A stretch of DNA of 64,000 nt, from the NCBI RefSeq assembly GCF_009905375.1, contig NW_027417172.1:62001-126000 (forward strand), written 5' to 3'. A program made the position numbers and the translations under genes. The DNA comes from Apium graveolens (taxonomy: Eukaryota > Streptophyta > Magnoliopsida > Apiales > Apiaceae). Positions within the stretch are counted from its first letter, which is position 1; every line of letters begins with the position of its first letter. Of the stretch, positions 22,401-32,483 are shown one piece after another. A model generated the notes under the pieces. It was not told the DNA's origin and did not search any database. It was given only the letters and a program-made list of their open reading frames with translations.

Positions 22401-23988
22401 GTAGACTCTGTGCAGATTGATGAAAATTTGGGCACAGGTGCCTCAATAGATCCTGAAAGAATTGGCAAGTGAGCCAACAAATTATCTAAAAGATGATGCT
22501 CACTTGCACTAGATTTTGACTTCCCCAACAGAATTAAAGAAGGGGAATCAGGAATTGATGTGTTTATCATATCCACATCCATAAAAATTATGGGAGAGTT
22601 TGGTGTTTGAGCTGCTTCTATCACTAAAGATTTTGGCTGTGACTCCACAATTATTGGAGCCACATCAAGCTGAGTTTGAGATGGTGCAGTGACTAAGTCT
22701 TTTGCTGTCTTTTGCTCCAGTTTGCACTGTGTGTGTTCCCTGTGCCTCCCCAATGGTTTTAGATCTCTTCTTTCTGGAATAGGTTTGAGGTGAACTTGTG
22801 TCCCTTGCCCTCTTGTCCTGTGCTCCTGGTTGGGAGCTTGTTTCAATAGTGACATCCTTTTCGGAGGATGAAACTAGAGTTGTGCTAATTTCCTTATTAA
22901 TCACCACAATTTGTTGGAAAACTGTGGTGTGACTAGGCTTGGGTGCACTCAACTCTCCAACCTTATCCTTAGGGTGTCTTTGATTTTCACCCTGTCCCTC
23001 ACCCAACTCACTACCCTGCACACTCCCCTCTTTAGGTTTGGTAGATTTTGCAACTGGTTTCTTTCGAGAGAAACCAGAGGGGGCTTTATTTGTTTTAGAT
23101 TTTGAAGATTTTGTTTTGGTAGCTTGGGTAGACATCTGTTGGGTTATTGACATAGATGCCACGGCTACACTTAGAGGCAAAGAAATTTATGAGGTTGGAA
23201 GAGTATAGACAATGGTGTTTACCTCACTTACCTGAGGGCCCTCCATGATTGGAAAGTAGAAGAGGGACACCTCTTTTTGGTGACTTGCTCTGTTGAGATC
23301 TGCAATGATTCTCCTTTCTTGTACCCAACAATTCAGTTTGTTGGTTGGGTTCTCAATAGCAATGTTCTCAATAAGATGGTTAGCAAGCATCATAAAGAAT
23401 ATAGCATAATAGACACTTTTACCTCTCAAACATGATCATGTCACTGAAATTAAAGTACTTATCAGTAACTAGCATATAAAGCATGTTAAGCATGACAATA
23501 TTAACAGAATCAAAATTACTCACTTTACTAGAAAACACTTTGGTAACTACATCACACAAATAACTCCACTCTTTTCTAAGACCTAGCCTCCTAATCTAAC
23601 TTAACTTAGAGTTAGGGATAACATAGCCAATAGAATTAAGCATGGTAACTAAATTAGCATCTGTGTGTGGAACAGTAGTAGTGTTATCTGGAATTTTAAA
23701 GCATGCTTTGATAGTATCACTATTAATGCAGAACTGCTTACCTTTAAGAGTGAAAGTTATGGTCTTGTCAGTAGAATGGTACACAGTTGTTGTCCATATC
23801 TCCTCCACAACTTCACAGTAGATTGTGGGTGATTCCAGCATAGCATAAGTGAGTTTGCATTCCTTCACAAAATTCATCATTTTGTGAAAATCTGCAGACT
23901 GTGGAATCTCCTTGTTCGCAAGAGCAATGAAGTTGTTCTTTTCATATATGAATCCAGACTGAGACATGATTTTGACGACTGGTGCCAT
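19404..23988 (-). pseudogene. Giant post-pol ORF of copia A, decayed
   Basis: This is a homologue, piece by piece, of the ORF at 59451-63995 in copia B. The start is MAPVVKIMSQSGFIYEKNNF at 23988. Blocks follow at 23596-23988, 23187-23429, 22665-23180, 21884-22855, 21293-21772, 20545-21180, 20137-20538, 19811-20272 and 19407-19742, the last holding WLMEFMDDKGVRRFLRLDDQ. Frame changes and stops separate them. The span (about 4.58 kb) equals that of the copia B copy. It has S/T-rich linkers, predicted coiled-coil-like charged segments and K-rich parts, with no obvious membrane segment, so I do not call it an envelope gene. Function unknown. A cluster of the element-specific motif lies at 22264-22370, codons about 540-575. 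Confidence 0.85.
22264..22370. repeat. Element-specific motif cluster inside the copia A post-pol ORF
   Basis: Five copies, alternating in strand, in about 105 bp: CATCCATCGGGA (22264), CCAACGGATG (22291), CATTCGTGGGGA (22315), GCCGATGGATGA (22338) and TATCCACCGGAA (22354). They coincide in position with six copies of the copia B variant at 62229-62344. Confidence 0.8.
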
Positions 23989-24097
23989 TGTTAAGGTAGA
24001 GAAATTTGCAGAGAGAGAGAGTATTTGCTTTGGAGAAGAAGAGAGTTAGAGCAATTGATTTGAGAATGATAAAAGAAAAGAATGAAAATGAATTTTG

Positions 24098-24105
24098 CTT
24101 TTATA
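24098..24105 (-). promoter_or_regulatory. TATA box of a probable internal promoter for the copia A post-pol ORF
   Basis: Minus strand GATAGTATAAAAGC; TATAAAAG lies about 110 bp before the ATG at 23988. Between them is a pyrimidine-rich run (CTCTCTCTCTC, about 24015-24025) and an ATG context AACAATGGC close to the plant consensus. This is a complete-looking plant core promoter in the gap between RNase H and the extra ORF. Confidence 0.65.
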
Positions 24106-24212
24106 CTATCTCAGAAATAAACTGTCAAAATTAATAAAGTGAAATAAAGTAACCAATCAAAATAGCCTAAAATAACCGTTAAAATAAATAAACTGTCAAA
24201 ATTCTGTTAATT

Positions 24213-24419
24213 ATTCGTCGTGTTATACTTACAGACTGTAAGTATATCTGATGGATAATGTTCAGAGTTCCAACGGCTAAGATTGAGAAAATTCGACGGA
24301 TGAGAATAAAACAATTATCCGTCGGGCATAAAATAATCCAGAAAAGTAATTAATTTTTATTAAGAAATTCTATTCCGACGGATGATCAAACTCGATGGAT
24401 AATGAGCATCCGTCGGGAT
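24213..24419. repeat. Element-specific motif cluster upstream of the internal promoter
   Basis: Copies on both strands: ATTCGTCGTG (24213), TGATGGATAA (24249), CCAACGGCTA (24270), CGACGGATGA (24294), ATCCGTCGGG (24317), CGACGGATGA (24376), CGATGGATAA (24393) and CATCCGTCGGGA (24408). They lie about 110-315 bp upstream of the TATA box at 24098-24105, just as the LTR copies lie upstream of the LTR TATA box. Confidence 0.85.
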
Positions 24420-24513
24420 GTAAATTTGGACTTAGCCAAAATTTCATCTAATCAGAAAAAAACAATTAAGTTTTTGGCTGCATCAAAACTTGCAAGAAAA
24501 TATCTGAAATGAT

Positions 24514-27203
24514 TTAAGAATAATTGAGCATACCTAACTCACTTACCAACCTAGAAAAGGTGGATTCATCAAGTGGTTTTTTAAAGATATCTGCAAGCTG
24601 CTTTTCACTTGGAACAAAATGAAGTTCCACAAAACCATTCATCACATGTTCCCTAATGAAGTGGTACTTGATGTCTATGTGCTTTGTTCTTGAATGCTGA
24701 ACTGAATTTTTAGTGATGGCAATTGCACTTGTGTTATCACAGAAAATAGGAATTCTGTCCACTTGTAGACCATAGTCCAACAATTATTTTTTCATCCAAA
24801 AAATTTGTGCACATCAACTACCGGCAGCAATATATTCAGCTTTAGCTATAGAAGTAGAAACTGAATTTTGATTTTTACTGAACCAGGACACAAGCTTGTT
24901 CCCTAAAAATTTGCAGGTTCCTGTTATACTTTTTCTATCAATTATACAACCTGCATAATCTACGTCTGAATAACCAGTTAGGTCAAAACCAGAATCTCTA
25001 AGGTACCAAATGCCAAGTTTTGGTGTTCCCTTGAGATATCTGAAAATTCTCTTAATAGCTACTAGATGAGATTCTCTAGGATCTGCCTGAAATCTAGCAA
25101 AAAGACAGGTAGCAAATATTATATTTGGCCTACTAGCTGTTAAGTACAGAAGTGATCCAATCATGCCTCTATAACTTGAAATATCCCCAGACTTTTCAGT
25201 AGTGTTTAATTCAAGTTTAGTAGCATGGGAGTTTTTGCAGATGTGCAATCTATTAGTTTAAACTTATTTAAAAGATCATAAATGTATTTGATTTGACTAA
25301 TGAATATTCCATCAGTAACTTTCTTAACTTATAAACCAAGAAAGTAAGTTAGTTCTCCCATCATGCTCATTTCATACTTACTTTGCATTAATTTGGCAAA
25401 CTTTTTGCAAAGTTTTTCATCTGTAGAGCCAAATATAATATCATCTACATAAATTTGAACAAGTATACTAGAGCCATTAACATTTCTAAAGAATAAAGTT
25501 TTATCAACAGTACCTCTTGTGAAGTGATTTTCCAAAAGAAACTTTGATAAGGTGTCATACCAGGCTCTAGGTGCTTGCTTCAATCCATAAAGTGCTTTCA
25601 AAAGATAGTAGACATATTATGGAAAATTTGGGTCTTCAAAACCAGGAGGCTGACTGACATAGACTTCCTCCTCCAAATCTCCATTTAGAAAGGCACTTTT
25701 GACATCCATTTGATAGACCTTGAAATTGACATGGGCTGTATAGGCTAAGAAAATTCTAATGGCTTCAAGTCTTGTAACAGGAGTAAAAGTTTCATCAAAA
25801 TCTATTCCTTCTTATTGATGGTAGCCTTTATCAACCAATCTAGCTTTGTTCTTGACCACTATGCCCTTTTCATCCATCTTGTTTTTGAATACCCACTTGG
25901 TGTCAATTGGATTCTTTTCTTTAGGTCTGGGTACCAGCTTCCATACCTTGTTCCTTTCAAATTGGTTTAGCTCCTCCTGCATAGCTAAAACCTAATCAGG
26001 ATCTAACAAAGCTTCTTCTACCTTCTTTGGCTCTTCCTTAGAAAGAAAGGTGCTATATAGACATTCTTCTTGAGTTGCTTTCCTTATTTGAACTCTAGAA
26101 GATACATCACCAATGATGAGCTCAAAAGGGCGATCTCTAGTCCATTTTCTTTGTTGAGGTAGATTAGCTCTAGATGAAGAGACCTCATTGTTGTCTTGAT
26201 GTGTGAATGAGTTTTGATTGTGAGAAACTCATTCTGAGTTTGTGAATCTTTGATTTGAGATAGGGGTACTGTCTGTAGGTGATCTATTCTGACTTTTAGC
26301 TTCTCTTATTGTCCCGACGGATGATGCACTTTGTATCTCGACGGATGAAGCTGATTGTCTTCCGATGGATGAGGCAGTTTGTCTACTGACGGATGAAGCA
26401 TTTTATAACTCGATAGATGTTAAATTATGTGCCTCATTAGTTGTAGATTTTTCTGTATTATCCTTAGCCAATGTCTCTTGATCACTTTCATCATCACTGT
26501 CATCACTAACCATCTCCATATTATCAAACTTGAGGCTTTCATGGAAATCTCCATCTTGCAGTCCTTCAATCTTTTTATCATCAAACATAACATGTATGGA
26601 TTCCATAACAATGTTGGTTCTTAGATTGTAGACTCTATATGCTTTTCCAACAGCGTATTCAACAAAGATTCCTTCATCTGCTTTAGCATCAAACTTTCCA
26701 TGATGAGCAGATTGATTCCTTAAGATATAACATTTGCAGCCAAAGACATATTCTGGCTTCCTATTCTTGAATAATTGGTAGGGTGTCATGCACTTTTCTT
26801 GATTAACCAAAGATATATTCTGAGTGTAGCAGGCAGTATTCACAGCTTCTGCCCAAAAATATGTTGGTAGCTTTGATTCTTCAAGCATTGTCCTTGCAGC
26901 TTCAATAAGAGATTTGTTCTTCCTTTACACAACTCCATTTTATTGTGGAGTTCTTGTTGCAGAAAATTCATGCATAATCCCAATCTCTTCACAAAATGAT
27001 CTCATCACAGAATTCTTGAACTCAGTTCCATTGTCACTCCTGATTCTTCTTACTTTAAAGTCAGGATGATTTTTGACTTGCCTTATGTGATTGATGATGA
27101 TTTCACTAGCTTCATCTTTGGACTTTAGAAAATATGTCCAAGAGAACTTTGAGAAATCATCCACAATTACTAAGCAAAATCTTTTTCTTGAGATGGACAA
27201 CAC
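24514..27203 (-). pseudogene. Copia A pol: integrase core, reverse transcriptase and RNase H, broken
   Basis: Integrase: FCLVIVDDFSKFSWTYFLKS and RRIRSDNGTEFKNSVM (27203-26940) hold two catalytic Asp, then ARTMLEESKLPTYFWAEAVN (26888 on). After a poorly conserved linker with the 24-bp array come RT blocks: [11 protein letters not shown] near 25700, KALYGLKQAPRAWY (25601) and the catalytic IYVDDIIFGS. RNase H shows SRPNIIFATCLFARFQ, SISTAKAEYIAA-type sequence and PIFCDNTSAIAITKN, LHFVPSEKQLADIFKKPL, ending NYS at 24514. Stops near 26936, 25990, 25610, 25325, 25250 and 24790 disable it. The N-terminal part of integrase is beyond the CACTA insertion at 36984. Confidence 0.92.
26315..26420 (-). 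repeat. Exact 24-bp tandem array in the integrase-RT linker of copia A
   Basis: CGACGGATGA-like cores begin at 26315, 26339, 26363, 26387 and 26411, each exactly 24 bp after the last (CGACGGATGA, CGACGGATGA, CGATGGATGA, TGACGGATGA, CGATAGATGT). Read on the minus strand this is an 8-residue repeat of the form (S/T)ASS(V/I)xxQ. The core is the same motif as in the LTR and upstream of the internal promoter. Confidence 0.92.
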
Positions 27204-27230
27204 ATTGACTGCACTACAAGAAAAAAGCTA

Positions 27231-28020
27231 ATAGACATCGGTTTTTGGGCGATGTCTTTGTATTTTTTGATCGATGTCTTAGTCGCCGATGTCTATTCTA
27301 GACATCGGCCAGAAACCGATGTCTGTACTAACATAAACATCAGTTTTTAGCAATTTTCTGATGTCTGAGATCCTATTTTTTACAAAATGTGTTAAACTAT
27401 ATTATTTTTATGTGATAATTACATCAAGTATAAGCCATTGAACAATTGCTAACACAACAAAAAAAGGTTTAGACATCAGTTTTTAAATCAGTTTTGATGT
27501 CTAAGAATACCTTAAACATCGCCTAAAAATGATGTCTTTAAGCTGTTAGCCGTCGGTTTTTTTAAAAAAAAAACTGATGTCCAAAGATATATTAGACATC
27601 GGTTTCGGGCGATGTCTATTGACTTAAAGACATCATTTTTTTAAAAAACAAAACTGATATGTTATTGCATCTTAGACATCACTTTTAGGCGATGTCTTTT
27701 TATATATAGACATCGGTTTTATTTATAAAAAAGCGATATCTTGATTAAGATGTTAGACATCGGTTTTGGACGATGTCTATGTGTATAAAGACATCAATTT
27801 TATTATTTTAAAACTGATTTATATGTATTGTTTAGACATCGTTTTTGCCTGATGTCTAGACATGTTTTTAACATCATCTTTTTATTTATAGAAGTGATGT
27901 ATATTATATATGTAGACATCACTTTTGCAATGAAAAAATTGATGTTAATAAAAGTTTTAGACATCATTTTTGCAAAAAATATGATGTGGATGTTACCAAT
28001 AGACATTACTTTTCAAGGCA
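27231..28020. repeat. CACTA subterminal repeats, left end
   Basis: Dozens of copies of agacatcggtttt and its inverse cgatgtct alternate at short intervals, e.g. 27234, 27303, 27595, 27705, 27753. In En/Spm such subterminal motifs bind the TNPA-type protein and are needed for transposition. Adjacent inverse copies make the region prone to fold back. Confidence 0.85.
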
Positions 28021-28318
28021 TCATAAATAAAACTAATGTTTATATACACAAACATAAAATTTTAAAATTGCACGCGCATTTGCAATACCCGTAATCCGGC
28101 CATAAATACCATTCACAACATACATACAACAAATATCAATCCGCAAAATCGACATCATCAATCCGGATAACCAGCATCTACCAATCCGCAAAACAAACAT
28201 CTACCAATCCGCAAAACCAACTCCTAAATAACTACATGCACTAGCTAGTCCACAACCATAATATCAAATGTTCAGATCTACATAACCTGTCCAAAACCAA
28301 AGTAGCACTAGAAACTGT

Positions 28319-31300
28319 TCAGATGTGCTCTTGGATATATCCGAGAGCTTCAACACGTACTTCATCAAGCTGCTCCTCGGTGTAACACATGCGAGTCTTT
28401 TATAGCCACTGAAAAATTCAAACAAACTTTATTTTTATAAAATGAAAAGTGGACCTTTATATAATCCCAATGCCAAAACAAGGATGCACACCTTTGTAGT
28501 AAAAGTCAATCTAGTGTCGTTGATGATTTCTTTCATGTAGCGCATGACTACATAAGCGCATTCCGTGCCATCAGGTTGCTTAGGAGACCCCTGTTCCAAA
28601 GCAAAAAATTACAATTGAACTAAACTACTTATTAACCATAATTACGAAAGCACAAAAAAGTGCTTACACTTAGAAATTTTGCTTTGGATGGCTTGTGATT
28701 GCCCCTACCAGTTTCAGAATTAAAACTTTTCAATGCCCTGCATCATTTAAATATACTGATATAAGACCACAGATTATCAAAAGTTCTCATCAAATGTTGC
28801 AGGAAAAACAAAATTACCTCGATAATGCCTTTTCAAGATCTGGAAATTGTACTGGGTGAGGGAGAGGATTAAGAAAATATATTTCACCTTCCCAAATAAT
28901 GGCCAAAATCCAATACATACTGTTTTTATTAAAAAATATGTCAAAGACAAATTTCACACATTATATACTAGTTTACGTACTATTCAGCTTTTTAATATCA
29001 CAAAGTAAGAACTTACTTCTGATTGTGCGTCAAGAAGAATAGTCGATCCGGGTTACCCTCTTTCAACCGGTTTATGATGTAAGTTTCAAATTCTGCATTC
29101 AAGTAATAAGTGGATCCTGGATCAATGAAAGCAAACGTCTCCGCCAATTCTGGCCGTTCACTTATCTCAGAATGCAAGTACCTACCAAAATACATAATTA
29201 AACAAACCTGAACCGCAAAATTACAGAAATTGAAAAAAGGAAAAAAGAAAGAAACTTACGCCATGTAAGATGCAAGTACAGCTTGCCCTAGCATTTCAAA
29301 CTCTAACACCGCCTGAACATTCTCATGTAACAAGTAAATTACTTTCTCATGTCCAAACACTTCTTTTTCGTATTTAATTTGTATCGAAACCCCAGTAGTC
29401 TTCATCCATGTAACATCATGCTTATAGAGTAAGTTAAAGCCTTTTGGCACTTTTGCACTTGGCTTTGCTTCCAAAAAATCCGACTTCAAATTATTCAAAT
29501 CTAGACATGGCTTTGTACCTGGCCGCTTCCTTTCTTTTTTCTTAATCTGTAGATAATTAAACTACCAAAATTTGAAATCCAGACAAAAGCATTTTTTAAT
29601 TTTAAAATCCAGACAACAATTTAAATATCCTCATACCACTGGAGTTGTGTAGCTGATTAGTCCTTCAGGACATTCTAAAAAGGAGCCAAGTGCATCGCAG
29701 ACTGTCACTATTTTGCCACTTACCGGCACCGGAAGCAACACATCTGGTTTGAGTAGCCCATCGACAAATACACACTTATGTCCAAGTGGTATATCGATTC
29801 CATGCACTTTTTCTTTATCTTTGCCAGGGTACACCATACCAAAAGCAACCTTGTTGTCTATCGTGTTGACGGATAGCTCACACGATCTCTGCCCCTAATA
29901 AATACAAAAAAAAACAAACATAAATACGAAATATAAAGTACCAAGTTGAAAAGAAATCATTACTGCATAATAATAATTAAAAAAATACTAAGTTATTGAT
30001 GAATTACCAAAATTCCAGGAGGTGCAGGTGTTGGAACACATTCATTAACGTCGTTATCATCATCACTGTAGGCTACTATAAATGCTTTTTCTGGACGATG
30101 ACTTGCCTTTTCCGACATGATTGGGGAGTGAAGAGCGATCCCAGAAGCCATCATTGCCTTCAACTCAGCAATCTCTACCTCAAGAGCCTGCGTCTTTATA
30201 TCGACCTTTTCATCTCTTTCTCGATCACGAGCCCGCAACTCTTTCTTCGTGATTCGAATCTTTTTATCTCTAGGCAGCTTAAAGTATTGTTTTGGAGTTA
30301 CGTACCCTTCAACAGCCTGAACCCTTCCTGAATGTTCACGACTATCCAAAGATGTAGTCAGAACGTCTTCACCTCCAGAAAATTCTATTTCACCCTTCTC
30401 TCTTTTTTCCAACAGAGCATTCTATTGATATTGTAAGAAATTACAAAAGTATTAACAACCATGTCGATAATTAAAAATAATACTAAACATAACATGATGA
30501 TACAACAACCATGCAGATAATTAAAAACAATACTAAGTATGAAAATAATTAAAAAAATCCAACAGGATTAACATAATCATAAAACAACCATGCCGATAAT
30601 TTATTATAGCAAGTGCATTGTCATATTGCTGACAAGGAAAAAATAATAAACTCTGATATGCTAAACTCTGATATGCTATAAACTCTGATATGCTAAACTC
30701 TGATATGCTATAAACTCTGATATGCTAAACTCTGATTTGGGTTATGAATAAAAAATGTTAAAAATTTAGTCTCTCTTCTCATCTCTTTCTCTCTCTATCT
30801 CTCTCTGTTAATTCTTCTTCTTGATTTTCCGAATTGGTCATCTAGCTCGGCTAATCAGATTTTTCCTTCGATTGTAAAGATTGATAATTTTATCTTCAAT
30901 ATTTATCATAATTAAAAAACAATACTAAGTATGAAAAATAATTAAAAAAACCCAACAGGATTAACATAATCATACATGAACACTTACAATTTTTTCGCAT
31001 ACAACAGTCAGGTCTTCATCGACCTCTTCGACCTCTTCGCCATTTTTCCGCTTCCGAGATTTTTGCCAAAAAATTGCTCTATCGGGTTCTTTTTCCGGCT
31101 GCAACTTTCCTTTTCTGATCTATTCAAAATGTGCAGCAAAATATTAAAATTGTAATTTTTTAATAAGACAATAATGACTTTGTTCTTACTTCGTCTTCCT
31201 TTAGACCAATATAGCCCTTTCTAGACAAGCGATAATGATACTTTCTCTGCGAAACCCTTTCACTCTGCGCTTCATGAACTCCCTACAAACAAATTTATAG

Positions 31301-32095
31301 AATTACATAAACTGATATGCAAAATTAATAGGAAAGGGAAAAACAGTTGGAGAATTATAAAAGTCCAATAAAATAAAATATACCGTCCAACTAGGATCAG
31401 TCCTTTGCTTCACAAAATTCTTCCATGTTGACTTACTGACAAAAGCATATCTCTTAGGTGGCTTATTCAGTTTCTTCTTGTCTCCAACAAACGGAAGCAC
31501 AAACTTCCTCGTCAAATCGGTTTTAAATTGTTGCCATTTAGAGCCCGCAGACTTTAGGACAATGTCCTCACAGTGTGTACCAACTTTGAATGTTGACTGG
31601 AAAAAAACACAAGGAATAATAACAATTTTAAATTAAAAAATTAACAGAACAAGTGTAAAAAAATTTGAAGGGGTTGTGGAGTACCTGAATATCTATCCAA
31701 ATCTTTGATTTTAATTCAGGATCTACACTTTTCCAATTAGCAATATCAATTAGAATTGTAGTCCTGGCCAACATACCGATATAGGACCGCATTCGGGCCC
31801 TGGTTTCCCCGTTAGGAATTCCCCACTGATCACATGTGACTTTAAATTTTTTCCCACGCGCTTTCTTCACAATTACTTTGTGTATTGGGCATACCCCTCG
31901 AGTACCTCCAGAACTTCTTGCCACAGCACTAGTTGAGGTAACTGCGGGTTGCTCAGACTCCTTCAGTTGAGGTTCTGATGCCTCGGGTTCATGATTATCA
32001 CAAGTACCAGATGCTCTAACCTCGGGTTCTGATGAATTTTCTATTTTATTTTCTGAGCCTGCCTTTGCTGATTTCTTTTGCTTTTTCGGTGCCAT
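28319..32095 (-). CDS. CACTA second gene: PttA/En-Spm plant-transposase-like protein with Ulp1-type protease tail
   Basis: About ten exons can be followed by GT-AG borders on the minus strand. Exon 1 (32095-31685) encodes MAPKKQKKSAKAGSENK, a basic, then acidic leader, and RGKKFKVTCDQWGIPNGETR. Next exons give STFKVGTHCEDIVLKSAGSK (from about 31598), YHYRLSRKGYIGLKEDE (about 31284-31191), KSRKRKNGEEVEEVDEDL (about 31120-30989), a helical R/E-rich exon (30423-30006), GQRSCELSVNTIDNKVAFG (from about 29895), then 29551-29260 and 29181-29016. The last exons encode YWILAIIWEGEIYFLNPLPH (28919-28818), QPDGTECAYVVMRYMKEI (about 28590-28492) and the tail to TGA at 28319. The end resembles C48 (Ulp1) proteases: the Cys is present in TECAY, but the usual HW reads YW. 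The family is known in CACTA elements. No stop was found in the exons I traced; exon borders are approximate. Confidence 0.65.
30648..30738. repeat. Short tandem repeat in a CACTA intron
   Basis: About six copies of aactctgatatgct, spaced alternately 14-15 and 17 bp (with or without 'ata'). It lies in the intron between the exons at 31120-30989 and 30423-30006. Confidence 0.85.
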
Positions 32096-32483
32096 TTATC
32101 TCGTCTTCCTTCAATCTGGACAAGCTATTAAAATTAAAACAAGTACACAGTTATGCTATAATTCCACAATATTATGCAAAATTTAAGGCTAATTATTTTG
32201 AAAAATACCTAGAATTCTAACATAACTTCAAACAAAACCTAAAGAAAAAGCAAAATAATTATAACATTAAACTTAAAGCAAAATCAAAACATTATAATGA
32301 AACAAAGTGCAAGTACAAGTCATTATAATCAGGGAGCCAAAAAGGTGCAAATACACGTAATTCTATCACATAATACAATAATTATAACTACAAAGTGTAA
32401 TCAGGGAGCCAAAAAAGAGAGTTCATTGAAATTTCATTTTAATACAACTAATTAAACAAGTACAAGTCATAATAATTATAATT

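Noticed and set aside
27212..27230. A MITE starting at 27212
   Set aside because: The CACTACAAG end pairs with 36983 and the interior has both CACTA genes, so it is one full-size element.
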